From: Hexactinellida sp. DTS-2022
Lineage: Eukaryota; Porifera; Hexactinellida
DNA length: 64,000 nt
Direction: 5' to 3'
Assembly (NCBI GenBank): GCA_028753945.1
Contig: JAPNXP010000012.1
Span: 5,540,501-5,604,500 of the forward strand
Part shown: in pieces, positions 24,561-38,972 of the stretch
Layout of the letters: every line of letters begins with the position of its first letter
Position numbering within the stretch: the stretch's first letter is position 1
Notes under the pieces: generated by a model
Told to the model about the DNA's origin: nothing
Seen by the model: only the letters and a program-made list of their open reading frames with translations
Database searches by the model: none
Program-made: the position numbers and the translations under genes

Positions 24561-25116
24561 GGGCCTGACCTAATATAATATGCTCTCTCTATGTTAATCA
24601 GAATAGTTGTAACATGATTAGATGTTCTTAGGCGTTATAAATTAATTAATTAGGCTATTCCACAAATAAATTCAAATCATTAACAGAGAACACAAATAAG
24701 TTCACTTTAATTACAAGATACCTACTTTTAGGATTACCTTCTTATTTACTTGTTTTGTAGTGCAAAGTTCGTAAATAATCTCCTAAAAACATCTCTGACA
24801 AAATAAACCTACGATTAATTCGTACAAAGTGCAACTACGCCACATACGAAAGTAAGTTTTGCAAAAACAAAGTCAATACAACGACTAATGTTGTTCTAGC
24901 AGTTTGTGTACACTAAGTGATTTATGTTATTGTTTTCTTTAAGAGTTTTTGAGATCACAGATGAGCAAATTACAAATCTGCTTCAGAGACATTTCCCAAA
25001 ATAGAAAAACCAGCTAACATCATTGCTTAGTTTAAAAACGCGTTTGTACGTCAACTACAAATGGGCCAAAATGTGAGATCAAGAATCGAGTCACTTAAAT
25101 ATAGGCTATGGTAGTA

Positions 25117-25284
25117 CGAGTGGTGTTCGCGTAATAGCAAGTCACATTAAATTTGCTTGTTAATAGACTAACTTGCTATTAGAAGAACATAATTAACATT
25201 AAAAGCTCGCTTGGGGACAGAAAATAAATTGATAATAGAGCAATATTTGCTATTAGAGCAATCGCTATTAGGCGAACACCACTG
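25117..25284. mobile_element. MITE, TTCGC/AATAGCAAG family
   Basis: Left GAGTGGTGTTCGCGTAATAG, right AGGCGAACACCACTG; the ends are inverted repeats. Confidence 0.8.
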
Positions 25285-25879
25285 TAACAATATAACTACA
25301 GTCGACTCCGCTTAATAGAGCCACCGGTTAATATATTTCTCCGCTTAATGGGGTCAAAATTTCACAGGATTTATAGGATGAATGACAGTTAAGTCCTAAC
25401 GTATATTTATTTAGAACTTTAATTGAAATGTGAATGAGATCAGGACCTCTCAAGTTTAATCAAATCTACTCCGTGTTATTACAGACTACTATATTTGTGT
25501 ATAGCAATTTAGCGCTTATTCGTTCTTAAATTGACAAAACAGTAACAGATAAATGAGATACTACTTAGTCAAGTAAACAGTGTACCCGTAACATATGTAT
25601 AGAAAAGCTTACTATCATAGAGTAAACAGAATTGGTGACTCTAAGCATTATAAACCGTAATACAGTTAGTTGTTTGTAGATTAATTGTAATTCAGCCCAC
25701 TCTTGTATTAAAAGGGATTAAATCGGTTATTCTTTATATCCGTATTATATTCTCCTCATTAGCAACACATATTGTCAAAAGGTATGCTATTAATTTGGTT
25801 ACAACCCTCATCTGCTATAATATGACCTTCAAAATTGAAAACTTAACCTCAATAATTAATATTATAATAATTTAATATA

Positions 25880-26013
25880 CAGTCGAAACCGGTTTTTCTA
25901 ACCAATTCTTTGCATGGAAATGTAGTAAGAATAAACCGATTGAAAATAAACAAAATTGGAATTTCTTACACATTTAGAATAAATAGTTAGTTAGGAAAAA
26001 ACGGTTTCGACTG
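25880..26013. mobile_element. MITE with CAGTCGAAACCGG ends
   Basis: 134 bp; left CAGTCGAAACCGGTTTTTCT and right AAACGGTTTCGACTG are inverted repeats flanked by TA. Single copy here; Tc1/mariner-pogo type by its ends. Confidence 0.8.
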
Positions 26014-27026
26014 TACCTGTAATTGACATACTTTAAGCCTATAAGTACAGTTTGAAAATATACCTTTAGGGAACAGAATTATTCTGCTATTATGTCTTAA
26101 GAATCTATACATGAAACAGTGTCGCTTTATACACAATAATGGCACAACTCTAGACACATACACATAGAACTTACAAACTAAATCGTAAGGAAACTCGACA
26201 GTCTCATCTAGTCGCTAAATCAGTTGTATAATAACGTAACATGATATTAGTCCTCTCGATGATGGAACATAAAACCAGACGTCACGGTCTTACCAGATTA
26301 TGCAAGCGAGTGAGGAGTAAATTAATAGAAATCATTGTTTTTAATAAAATAAAATCAATTTGTATTTATGTCGTAGTGGGTTAGTAGACGTTGTTTGTTT
26401 GTTTGTTTGTTTGTAGGTTTGTAGGTTCAGTGATTAAATAGAGTACTAGCTGTATCTATAGAACTTGATGGGGTGAAAGTTTTGTTTTGAGTCAAAATAT
26501 GAGTTGATGTTGCAAAATCAGAAGTTGTTTACAAAGAGAAAATATATAAATAACCAAAGGATTTATGGAGATTACAAAAATAAAACTCTTCATCAGAACG
26601 AAAACAGTGGCCTTCTCGAAAAGGTAAGTCCATCAACATAAAAATATTTAAACTAAATTAACACTGGGATGTTAAAACGACGCGCCAATTTGCTAAAAAT
26701 AATCTAACTTCGTTTTTATGAAATCAGCAGTTGCATATTTTAAAACATATCCGTATCCAAAGGAACATTTATTGTGTAAATGGAATGTAATCCAGCGCAG
26801 TGACCTATTTTTAGAAATTAACCAAAATGACTTTTTAGAAGGAATCATCCTATGACGAGCTATACGCTAATACGTACACAATATTTATGTGCAATATTGG
26901 GTCATAAGTTGTGGCAATTTAATTAATAATAATCAATAACGTACACAATGGAATGAAATTCTAAAACTATAAAACCGAAATTTTGAAAACTTAAATATTC
27001 TAAAAAGTGTATTACCCCGCGTATTT

Positions 27027-27034
27027 TATAAAAT
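27027..27034 (+). promoter_or_regulatory. Probable TATA box of the ZFP36-like gene
   Basis: TATAAAAT, 97 bp upstream of the start codon, fits an inducible, TATA-driven immediate-early type gene. Confidence 0.5.
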
Positions 27035-27123
27035 ATAGTCACTGGAAGACAATTAAAATTGCTGAATAAATAATCACACTTCGGAAGTTATACTATTATT
27101 CAAATCGGCTTTTATAGAACAAG

Positions 27124-27717
27124 ATGCAACCACAACAGACATTCACAAGAGAAGACCTCTGGACAATGTTCCCCCAACAAACGAGTGACTTCACAAACAC
27201 ACTCGCAAGTGCCAATTTCAAACGATGTGAGTCACAGCGGTCTCCTAAATTATTGAACCAAACGCGTTATAAAACCGAGATTTGCCGTTCATTCGAGGAG
27301 AGCGGACAATGTAAGTACGGCGACAAATGTCAGTTCGCACACGGACACGATGAAATACGTCAAACGAACCGCCACCCTAAGTACAAAACGCAAATGTGTC
27401 GCACTTTCCACTCCTGGGGCTTCTGTCCGTACGGACCGCGCTGCCATTTCATCCACAACGAAGATGCGGACGCTCTTGAGTTGGCCCATGGGTTCAGCCC
27501 CCTGTCCCCTGCCCCCTACTCCCCCTCGGGCTCCCCTCTCTCCTCCTCCCCCACCTCACTCATGTTCTTCGGCGACGAAGACCCATTCCCCGTAAGGGAA
27601 CAGTCGATCGACCTACGATCGCCGTTTCTGACCGCAAAGCTTTTATCAGCTGCTCCCGCTCGCGCCGCTCATAGACGCCTCCCCATATTCGCTCAGCTAA
27701 ATAATCACACCTTGTAG
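27124..27717 (+). CDS. ZFP36/TIS11-like tandem CCCH zinc-finger protein (intronless)
   Basis: 197 codons. Two CCCH fingers of the C-x8-C-x5-C-x3-H form at about residues 57-79 and 92-114, each with the family lead ([10 protein letters not shown] and [10 protein letters not shown]) and spaced as in tristetraprolin. The C-terminus has RRLPIFAQL, matching the CNOT1-binding end of the family. Such proteins bind AU-rich elements in mRNA 3' UTRs and recruit the CCR4-NOT deadenylase. A Pro/Ser stretch (about 124-145) follows the fingers and could be phosphorylated. The 3' flank has UUUAUUUA at 27879-27886, which could allow self-regulation, and AATAAA at 28008-28013. Vertebrate relatives have one intron; none is evident here. 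Confidence 0.93.
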   Translation: MQPQQTFTREDLWTMFPQQTSDFTNTLASANFKRCESQRSPKLLNQTRYKTEICRSFEESGQCKYGDKCQFAHGHDEIRQTNRHPKYKTQMCRTFHSWGFCPYGPRCHFIHNEDADALELAHGFSPLSPAPYSPSGSPLSSSPTSLMFFGDEDPFPVREQSIDLRSPFLTAKLLSAAPARAAHRRLPIFAQLNNHTL

Positions 27718-28007
27718 AGTGCCACTTTTGTGCCACTTAGGGAGAGATAAGATATAACAGGATAGTTGTATATAGTAGCGTAACACTGTTTAGCAGAACC
27801 TGAAATCATTGTTCCTATCAGACCAATGGACCGAAATGTTTATTGACATCTTTCATCAGCCATATTTATGTGAACTAATTTATTTACAGATATTTTCATA
27901 ATTATTATATTTGTAAACATTTGATTCTTGAGTTATTAAATTATGATTTTGTTTACTTTTGATTATTAAATTATATTAAAGAATAACAATATGATAAATA
28001 CAATCAT

Positions 28008-28013
28008 AATAAA
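28008..28013 (+). terminator. Possible poly(A) signal of the ZFP36-like gene
   Basis: AATAAA about 290 bp after the stop codon, in an AT-rich 3' region. Confidence 0.35.
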
Positions 28014-28412
28014 TAAGCCAACTCAACTTAATACAAACCCTATGTAAGTTGTTAAATTGGGACCATAGGGCTTGTTCATAATAATTATATGTTCACAGTA
28101 TGCAGACTTGACTGCACAAAGATTTAGTAAAAACCCTATACAGTATACTCCCAATTGAGTTATTATTCTTGTTCTCTTGTCCCCATAAGGGATATTATGA
28201 TTCATGAAAGTATCCTATAATAATTGCTAGTTAAATAATTTTGTGATTCGATTTAATGTTAATTTTGTTCCTTTAATAGCAAGTTCACATATTAGCAAGC
28301 AAATTCCGCGCTCAAATTGTGACTTGCTATTTACGCGAAACCAAAACGGAATCCCCATGGGACATAAAACCGTCCCTTATAAAAAGAGATTATAATGTAA
28401 AGGTTATACTTA

Positions 28413-28569
28413 CAGTATAACCTGGTTAGTAGGAACACCAGGGGACCGTCAAAATACGTTCGCCTTATCCGGTATTCGTATTAACCAATATCGTTTCTAA
28501 TGAAAAGGCTTTGAAGGGGACTGAAATAGTGTTCGTATTAACCTTGTTCATACTAACGAGGTTCTACTG
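28413..28569. mobile_element. Pogo-type MITE, complete
   Basis: Left CAGTATAACCTGGTTAGTAG, right CTAACGAGGTTCTACTG, flanked by TA. Confidence 0.85.
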
Positions 28570-28681
28570 TATAGCCCTTCTGTTTCGGGCTTCGCGACGG
28601 AAAATCAAAACATTTGGAAATTGGGACAAATAAAGTGTTCGCATATAATTTAGTTTATTAATCTGTTAGATACAAATTACA

Positions 28682-28850
28682 GTCATGTCTGCTTATTGTG
28701 AACATATTTCTATTATGAACAAGCCCTATGGTACCAATTTAACAACTTACATAGGGTTTGTATTAAGTTGAGTTGGCTTATTATAAAGTCTCTATTATGA
28801 ACACAATTTTTGTCCCTTGAATGTTAATAACAAAATAACCTGACTGTAAT
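28682..28850. mobile_element. MITE, ATGAACAAGCCCTATGG family, complete
   Basis: Begins CAGTCATGTCTGCTTATTGT after TA and closes with ACCTGACTG before TA. Other copies at 10527-10675 and, partial, 17960-18040 and 28020-28075. Confidence 0.7.
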
Positions 28851-29467
28851 AACAAATCTAACAATTGTGTTCTGTAATAATGTTATTGTACACAATCCAA
28901 TTAGTTTGTTACGAAACAGACCCAAAGCAATTCTCAATAAAACCACTTAACGAGTCTATAGCTAGGAGGTGATAGCTACAAATTAAATGGTTCAACTGTA
29001 AATATAAATAACAACAATGTGTAATCCCCTGATCAACAACAAAAGTTTAATAGTCCATTCTATTATAATCATAATAACAGCAGTGAACGAACTAATTAGA
29101 GTACAGAGTATATTTACATTGAATATTCATTGCATGAATAATACAATGGAGTTTATAACAAACATTGACCAATTTATTTTCACAATTTAAGTATAGAGTA
29201 ATCAAATTACGCTAGTTAATGGACACAAATTAATTGGGGAAAATATCAAAATGGGATCGAAATGTGCTCCAATTACGAGACCAAGGGTGCAAGGGGGGGA
29301 TAAATGATTAGAAAATATTAGAAAAAACCTAGTTTGGTCCTGCGGGAAATTTAATCATTGCATGTGCAATTAATGGCATGAACTTTTGAGGAATTTCTAG
29401 GGACATAAATTTGTAAAGATAGAGGCTCAACCGCTCCAAATAACACTGTTTTCTGTATATAATACTA

Positions 29468-29638
29468 CAGTGGTGTTCACTTAATAGCAATTGCAAATAT
29501 AGCAATATTGCATTATTAGCAAGTTATTTCAGTCCCCAAGCGAGCGTTACTGTTAATTTTCTTCCCCTAATAGCAAGTTCGCCTATTCGCAAGCAAATTT
29601 CGTGCAAAATGCGACTTGCTATTACGCGAACACGACTG
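29468..29638. mobile_element. MITE, TTCGC/AATAGCAAG family
   Basis: Left CAGTGGTGTTCACTTAATAG, right ATTACGCGAACACGACTG, flanked by TA on both sides. Confidence 0.8.
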
Positions 29639-30235
29639 TATTGGGATGGACACATGTGGAAATATATGGTCCGTAATATGTTTGGTTAATCGGGACAATC
29701 TATCCCATTTAAGCGGAGTAGACGGTCTATAAATAGAACTTATAAATAATGAATATTTCCCGATCCCAACCTTGAATATTGTACATTATTAATTATTCTC
29801 TATTAGGAACAATTTAATGTCCCAATAAAAAATTACTGTATTTTGAGTAGATTTTATAATTGATTATAATCAGAAAATTTTGTTCTTCATTATTGTGGAT
29901 ATGAAATTGAACTGATTACGTATCCAATTGAATGGTATACGTCCACATGATTTGTGTGATACTACCCTGTATTTAATAATGCAACGCTGACTACTTATAA
30001 TCTACTTATTGTGTAACATACAATCGTAGTCTCAATTAAATCGATAACAGAATTGTATTAGTTGCAAGTAAGAGTCAACTGAGGTAATTATGAGAACAGA
30101 AGCATTATAATGAGAGTAGAATTGTAAGTCTGTAATTAAATACATTAAATGATACGTATCAATTGTATAAGCACGTATTATACGAGTGTACTTAATATAC
30201 AGACTAGCTTACTTAGAAATAAATTTATTTATAGT

Positions 30236-30413
30236 ACAGTAAACTTCCCGTTATAACGAAGTCGGGTATATAACGAAATAACTGCTTATAACGAAATGGA
30301 GATTTTCCCCCAAAACACTAAATACATTAATTATTATCCGCATATAACAAATATTGGATATAACGAAGGAATTTACAGGTCCCAAGCACTTCGTTATAAC
30401 GAGAGTTCACTGT
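30236..30413. mobile_element. MITE, CGTTATAACGAAG family
   Basis: CAGTAAACTTCCCGTTATAA at the left and TAACGAGAGTTCACTG at the right; reverse orientation relative to 15335-15486. Confidence 0.75.
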
Positions 30414-30567
30414 ACGTTTAACATAAGTAAATACTATGTGTGTTGCGTGTCAAAAGCTTGTATATTTGTTATTCGTGTCAAAAGCTTGTATATTTGTTAC
30501 AAGACAAGCAACTCGCCTCTATCGCTTAAAAAGAGAGCATTTATAATCAGTTAAGCAACTTATAGTA

Positions 30568-30709
30568 CATTAGACTCTCGTTAATAGGAACTGAGATTGT
30601 TTCGTATTATCCGGAATTCGTATTAACCGGAGTCACTTGCATGCATTTGTATGGGCTAGGGATATTAAACCTTGTACAGATATTTCGCCGTATTAACGAG
30701 AGTCTACTG
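30568..30709. mobile_element. Pogo-type MITE, GGAGTCACTTGCAT variant
   Basis: Ends TAGACTCTCGTTAATAGG and TATTAACGAGAGTCTACTG are inverted repeats. The first base pair of the left end has drifted. Confidence 0.75.
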
Positions 30710-31409
30710 TATTATACAACTTAGATCCGAACCTTGTATTTCTATATTACTAATGTATCTGGAAATACCTGTAAATCTTTAAGTTTCATAAATTATTTGT
30801 AGTAATTAGAAGACGGATATTAGTAATTTGTTGTATGAACAGCATTTTTACATTTTTACAATAAAATAAACTAATAAGAATACAGGAATCTAATTATGCC
30901 ACTTATTTAACCAAACTATTCAGTTAACTGAAACTCTACTGTACTATGTAGTAAATGGACACTGGACAACCCTGTGTTCTAATTACAGTCCGATTGATAA
31001 GGCAATATGTCACTAGGGATCATAATAAACTCCGGTAAATACGTACATAGAATAGTAGAATATATAATACAGTGGATATTAATGTAACTAAGAGACTTAT
31101 TTGCAAATATGGAAGCTAATATGGAACTGAAACTCAAACACATTAGTCGCACACAGAGTATTAATTAATCAGCTTAGTTAGACCACCTGAACTACATCGA
31201 ATATTGTTCCAAATAGAGTATTAGATTTCCGGATGCAAGCCTGTATAAGCTATAATTAACCTGTCACCAATTAATGCATTTGTGGACCAAATTCACCCTC
31301 AATTTTTTGGAAAACCCAGAAAAAATACATTAGAACCTCGTTACCAAGGGACCGTCAAAATGTGTTCGCCTTATCCGGAATTCGTATTAACCCAAAGGAA
31401 TAATTATCC

Positions 31410-31583
31410 AGGAGAGCGAGACGCTCCTTTGGAGCATGATTTTTGGAAAGATTGAATTTAAGAGCGCGAAAATTTGGAATCCTCTCCTATACCGTAACAT
31501 TAATTTGTGATTTAGGCGAATGAAATTTGGATCAGACAGGATTAGGAGCGAATTTTCAAATGGCTGTATAATACACTGGTGGG
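31410..31583 (+). repeat. Dispersed GAGACGCTCC repeat
   Basis: Second direct copy of the family at 24398-24560; here followed by ATACACTGGTGGGCTAAGG. Confidence 0.75.
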
Positions 31584-31872
31584 CTAAGGGCTCGGGCACC
31601 CTAGATACCGGCTTGTGCCTTTGGCATGCAAACTGATTACTTCCACGGTATGATTTGCAACTAACAAATTTGTAATATTAAACTCTGTTTTTGTAATCAT
31701 TTGTCTAGGAAATGCTAACAATATTATAATTTAAGACAATTTTACTAACTTATGTAAAAAGATACTCCATAGACCAAATAGGCATTGCTATTCAAGAGGA
31801 AAAAGTGATTACTGCCTTATTGTTTTTAATAATAATATAAAGTTAATTCAAATAAAAAAGTTAGAAAATATA

Positions 31873-33483
31873 ATGATCGACGAGCCTTCAGATATATTAT
31901 GGGAAGGGGAAATACAAGCGTACTGTTTGGACAAAAAAAAGATTTGGAAACCCCGTACTAAGATAATGGAAGGAGCGCTCGTACAAACAACACCAGTGTC
32001 TCTTAAATTGGAATTAAGCGTGATATTTGGTAAACTTGTTGACAAGAGGAACATCCCATGCAATGAAGACATCGATCTGAGTAATATAACCTACGCAAGA
32101 GAAAAACCTGGAGGAAAGGAATTTCATTTTTTCTGCCAGTGTGTGAAAGAAAATGAGGAGGGAGAAGAGGAATTAAGTGTTCATTTATTCCAAACGGGGA
32201 CCGAAGAAACGAGGCAAACTTGGCTCCAATCAGTAATCGAGTTTATGAAACGGAAAGTTATATATAGACCAACTTGTTTCTTCAAAGTTGCAGTACAAAA
32301 AGTTAATTTGGAGGAAAGCGTGAAATTGTATGGCGAATATATTCTCTGTGTCAGCAAGAACGAAATAGAATTTATGATAGCAGAGAACATCCCTGGTGTT
32401 AAGTTCACTCAGGAAGAAGTGTCGAGTATAAAACTACTCCAGGACACAAGTCTAGACGGTGGCAAACATGTGTTCGACCTAATCATGACCGGACATGGTA
32501 CCAAACGCAACCAACACATAGTCATAACAGCAATGGCCGGGTTCCTATTGCTAGCCTATTTACAGAGAGAGAACACAAAGCTCGTTGAGGACATCCTAGA
32601 GTTGCGGGACTTCACACAATCCATTTCTTCCCTCCCGCTGTCCCCTATCCACCAGAGGCTGCCCCCGGTGCCCCCTAAGCCGGACGAAGAGAAGCCTCCT
32701 CTCCCACCTCGCGGCGGGAACCAAGGCAGAGGAGCGACGCTGGATTACAGGAAAACTCGGGGTAGTATAGACCTGTCGGAGTTTGGGATCACGCCCCCTC
32801 TGCCCCCTAGAAACGAGACGGCCCCCAGCAGTCCCAGTTTGCCCCCTCGCAAGGTCGACTGGAGCAAGAAGGGAATGACCCTCCCGCGCAAAATGGGACT
32901 CACGAGTAGGATCTCAGATCTGTCCCCCAGTCCCCTTCCTGTCCACAGAAATAAGCTCGATATTCGGGACATTACAGGGCCCCTTCAAGTGGCGGATAAT
33001 TCCTATTTCTGGAGGGGGGCCAGGGGGCTAACTGACAGGGAACCGATGCCGACACCAAATGAGACGAGTCAGCATAAACCCCCTCGGAATTTGGATTTGG
33101 AACAGGCAGTAGAACAACAAACGGGAGTTTACAATCCTAAGTACATCGAACTTCAGTTAGGGGACAGGCCCAGAGAAGATATCCCTAGTCCAGAGGAGCA
33201 TGGATATGCTACGGTGCATTTCCCAGAGCTCGAAAGTTTCCCGAGCATGGAGACTCCAATAACAGAGCTGATTGCAGAAATTGAATTCCCAGAAGCGCTG
33301 ACAGATGAGGGGGGGTACCTTAAACTCAAGGGTTTTGACGGTAGCGTAGACTCTGGTGGGTACCTCACCATTTCCGACCTACGTGACTCTCCCATTGACC
33401 CCAACGGTCCACTTATGCCACCAAAAGAGACTCAATCTCCCGTGGTACCCCCCAGGACATACAGACAGTTTTTAAAGCACTAA
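31873..33483 (+). CDS. DOK/IRS-like docking adaptor (PH plus PTB domains), intronless
   Basis: 536 codons. Residues about 7-130 have the pattern of a PH domain ending in an amphipathic helix (TRQTWLQSVIEFMKR). Residues about 135-240 fit an IRS-type PTB domain (KLYGEYILCVSKNEIEFMI; GKHVFDLIMTGHG). A long flexible tail follows with proline motifs (LPPVPPKPDEEKPPLPPR) for SH3 domains and tyrosines in SH2-type contexts: YNPKY with Y424, YATV with Y445, GGYLKL with Y482 and GGYLTI with Y497. DOK and IRS proteins bind phosphorylated receptors through the PTB domain and are themselves phosphorylated to recruit effectors at the membrane. The order PH-PTB-tail and size fit DOK better than IRS. The 3' end faces HAGH, 481 bp away. 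Confidence 0.8.
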   Translation: MIDEPSDILWEGEIQAYCLDKKKIWKPRTKIMEGALVQTTPVSLKLELSVIFGKLVDKRNIPCNEDIDLSNITYAREKPGGKEFHFFCQCVKENEEGEEELSVHLFQTGTEETRQTWLQSVIEFMKRKVIYRPTCFFKVAVQKVNLEESVKLYGEYILCVSKNEIEFMIAENIPGVKFTQEEVSSIKLLQDTSLDGGKHVFDLIMTGHGTKRNQHIVITAMAGFLLLAYLQRENTKLVEDILELRDFTQSISSLPLSPIHQRLPPVPPKPDEEKPPLPPRGGNQGRGATLDYRKTRGSIDLSEFGITPPLPPRNETAPSSPSLPPRKVDWSKKGMTLPRKMGLTSRISDLSPSPLPVHRNKLDIRDITGPLQVADNSYFWRGARGLTDREPMPTPNETSQHKPPRNLDLEQAVEQQTGVYNPKYIELQLGDRPREDIPSPEEHGYATVHFPELESFPSMETPITELIAEIEFPEALTDEGGYLKLKGFDGSVDSGGYLTISDLRDSPIDPNGPLMPPKETQSPVVPPRTYRQFLKH

Positions 33484-33964
33484 TCAGCTAATTATTGTAT
33501 TGTTTGTTAATTGAGAATGAACTTTGCTTTGTATATTTGATTATAATGCAGCTAATGGAAATGAGAATATTTACTAATTAGTTGCTTGTTCGATTTGAGG
33601 TGGTATATAGGGGTCGAAATATGCTTATATTTATAATACAGGTTATATAATCTTGTCCTAGGGCACAAAATGTTCGAATTGGGTTGATCAAGGATGAAAA
33701 GGTTCAACCAAATACTGACCGAATATTGAAATATTCGGACCTTTAAACTTTGCTTAAAATTAGGTAGGGCATAAGGGGATGGGTATATTTGAACTAAAAT
33801 AGAGATTATATCTAAGAAAATATTAACTTGTCCCTTCTGAGGGATTCATGAGTTGAATACCTATAAAAGGGATTATAATTAGGAACTAAACAATACAAAC
33901 AATAGTATAAACTAAACTCGTATTATATTATCCCATATTAGGTTCCATATTAGGTTCCATATCG
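33484..33964. other. Convergent 3' interval between DOK-like and HAGH genes
   Basis: AT-rich. A direct repeat TTAGGTTCCATA occurs at 33937-33960, just after the HAGH stop. No clear AATAAA for either gene. Confidence 0.55.
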
Positions 33965-35353
33965 TCAGAGGGGGGAGGAGGGCTTAAATGCGTCCTTAGC
34001 ATTCCTGAGTGCCCCCATGGCCTCCACGGGATCAGCTGTTCCCGTGAACTTGTGTATTTCCTTCTCCCCGACCCGCATAAAGGGATTGTAGCTAAATTCC
34101 TCCTCAAGGGTAGAAGGAACCGAGGGGAGGGACTTATTTATTTTAGCTTTAATTTCTTCGATCTTCTTTTTAACAGCCGCGTTATCAGGCTGACAATGGA
34201 ATGCGAAAGAGAGGTTACTAAGTGCGTATTCGTGTCCACAGAACACGAGGGTGTGACGTGGCAAACCACCTAACACCTCTATAAGAGCCCTATACATTTG
34301 GGGAGCGGTCCCCTCAAAGAACTTGCCACACCCTGCTAGGAACAAAGTGTCCCCTGTGAATACCACCGGTTCCTCCTTATCTTGGGACTCCACGAAATAG
34401 CAAATGTGTCCAGACGTGTGACAGGGGGTCTCCAGACATGTCACCTTTAGGTAGCCTAAACAATTAGACAATCAAACTATAGATAGTAGAACTTTAGAAA
34501 GTGAACACCCTGGGGACTAGCCAAAACGTTCACATTTCATGATTTATCATAACGTGTGTCTAAAGCAATGGGGAAATTTGGGACCGAGAAAAAGTGTTCA
34601 TAATTTGGAGTTGTTCATTTCTTGGAGGTGTTCACTTTTGGAGGTTTTACTGTAGTATAGTACAGTAAAGCCTGTTAATACGGACATATAAGGGAATTGT
34701 TAATAAGGCCGTTATATACAGGTGATACACAGGTTTATTATAATATGGGAAGTGACTTATTATAAGTGGGCGTTATAGACAGGTTATATTGTACTGATTA
34801 ACTGGAAAATACAGTAGACTCTTGTTATTAAGAACACCAGGGGACCGTCTTAATATGTTCATATATTCTAATAAGTGGCCGTTATAAGCAGGTTCTACTG
34901 TATACAGAAAACATTTATAGAGACTGGAATAATTCCTTATAGAGAGGTGTTAGTTGAGAAGTTAGTACCTATATTTAGTTCCTGTCCATGGGACACTTTG
35001 TGGCTCAATTTCGGGATCCTATCATCGCCCCCATAAACCGACAACTTTGGTCTCATTCCTACAATTGCCTCATTGCCCCCTGAATGATCGAAGTGATGGT
35101 GTGTCGTAAGAACAGCCGAAAGCAATAAACCCTCGCTTTCGATTATACCCATAAGTTTGTCTGGCTCTACTGGATCAATAACAGCTGTTTGTTTCGAGTT
35201 GGTGTCGATTAGTAGGTACATGAAGTTATCTTGTAAAGCGGGTACTATTTTAACTTCCATTCTATTTGTGTTTATATTGGAACTAAGTCTGGTATAGTTC
35301 CGTATTGCTCTGAGTAGGGGGAAGCGAGCTAACTGCATTATTAGGTAACGCAT
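33965..35353 (-). CDS. HAGH: Hydroxyacylglutathione hydrolase (glyoxalase II), two exons
   Basis: Exons 35353-34969 and 34455-33965 join in phase to 291 residues. The metallo-beta-lactamase metal ligands are all present: THHHFDHSGG (about 85-94), the histidine of TPCHTSGH, the aspartate of FTGDTLF and the histidine of FCGHEYAL. The substrate region GCGKFFEGTAPQMY and the C-terminal NPFMRV also match the family. It hydrolyses S-lactoylglutathione to lactate and glutathione after glyoxalase I. A basic, Ser/Arg-rich leader precedes an internal Met (MEVKIVPALQDN), the start of the cytosolic form in other animals, so both a mitochondrial and a cytosolic form are plausible. Intron junctions: ATAG|GTACTA and TTTAG|GCTAC. 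It begins 291 bp after PSMC2 on the same strand. Confidence 0.95.
34456..34968. other. HAGH intron with element fragments
   Basis: Holds fragments of pogo-type and GGTTATAAG-type elements (34660-34905): CAGTAGACTCTTGTTATTAA and GCAGGTTCTACTG. No gene. Confidence 0.6.
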
Positions 35354-35644
35354 CTTAATTCGTTTGTTGTTGTAACGTGTAATATTATTTCATAGCAAAT
35401 ACATTGAAAACAACAATAACAACAATAACAAGGAAATTATCAATTAACCTTTAAATTGGAACTCTAATCAATTTAATTTTCCTGAGAATTGTAATTCCTT
35501 TAGCAAAAAACAAAACAGACCATTAATAGTTCCGATTAACAGTCGATTAGCTACTAAATCCAATTCCCTTATTGATACCATTAGCCCCCTGGGGATAGAT
35601 TATCAAACTCTAACACCTATAGTTCAAATAGGAACTGACACTAA

Positions 35645-38347
<2,703 letters not shown>

Positions 38348-38389
38348 ACAACAGGTGTAGTTAGATAGAGAGAGTGGTACAATAGTATA

Positions 38390-38561
38390 CAGTGGATGTC
38401 GGTTATAAGCACACCGGTTATAAGAACACAGGTTATAAGAACATATCGGTTATAAGAACACTATGTTGGAAAACGGTTGCCATATAGTCTGTATAATTTA
38501 TGTCGGTTATAAGAACATTAAGTGCAGTTCCCGACGATGTGCTTATAACCGGCATCCACTG
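38390..38561. mobile_element. MITE, CGGTTATAAGAACA family
   Basis: Left CAGTGGATGTCGGTTATAAG and right CTTATAACCGGCATCCACTG are near-perfect inverted repeats flanked by TA. Interior repeats of GGTTATAAGAACA. Relatives: 41271-41410, 52778-52860 (short), 62692-62812, fragments at 23905-24060. Upstream of PSMC2. Confidence 0.85.
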
Positions 38562-38695
38562 TAGTATACTTTAATATCATAATGTGATAAAGCCAGGGTA
38601 ATGTTCTTATTGGAGCGATAGTGTGATAAAAATGTTATACTTAATTAATATCATACTGTAAAACCTGAGGGAAATTCTATAAGGAATTACTTATA

Positions 38696-38923
38696 ATTGT
38701 TTGTGAGAATAAATTCGTGAAGTAATTTATAGTGTAAAAATAAAAAACTAATTCCCTGTTGCAAATCTAAGTATGTCGCAGGTGTTCACATAAGTGGAAC
38801 TAACTAGACTATACAGAGAATAACACCTGCATACAAACATCTGCTATTCTGTCTGTGATACAGATAGCAACACCTGCAACAGTAGCACGAAAAGTATAAA
38901 TACCGTCAAGTTGTGGGATTTAG
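38696..38923 (-). repeat. Dispersed element, inverted relative to 7527-7705
   Basis: Reverse complement shares the blocks listed for 7527-7705. It includes AAGTATAAATACCG (38898-38911), a TATA-like word carried by the repeat. Confidence 0.65.
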
Positions 38924-38972
38924 AGCAGAATAGATGCTCTTATCGGAGTAACAGTGGCTCCTATAAGAAAAG

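Larger units (their letters stand above)
23672..27026. other. Gene-free spacer upstream of TTC7 and the ZFP36-like gene
   Basis: 3.4 kb, AT-rich. Contains fragments of pogo-type and GGTTATAAGAAC elements (23687-24150), a GAGACGCTCC repeat (24398-24560), a TTCGC/AATAGCAAG MITE (25117-25284), a partial CTCCGCTTAATAG element (25299-25391), a CAGTCGAAACCGG MITE (25880-26013) and a GTTT microsatellite (26390-26415). No open frame of note from 24600 to 27100. Confidence 0.7.
28014..31872. other. Gene-free, repeat-rich spacer
   Basis: About 3.9 kb. Contains a pogo-type MITE (28413-28569), an ATGAACAAGCCCTATGG MITE (28682-28850), TTCGC/AATAGCAAG elements (28263-28340 partial; 29468-29638), a CGTTATAACG element (30236-30413), a GGAGTCACTTGCAT variant (30568-30709) and a GAGACGCTCC repeat (31410-31583). 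No convincing gene on either strand. Confidence 0.7.
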
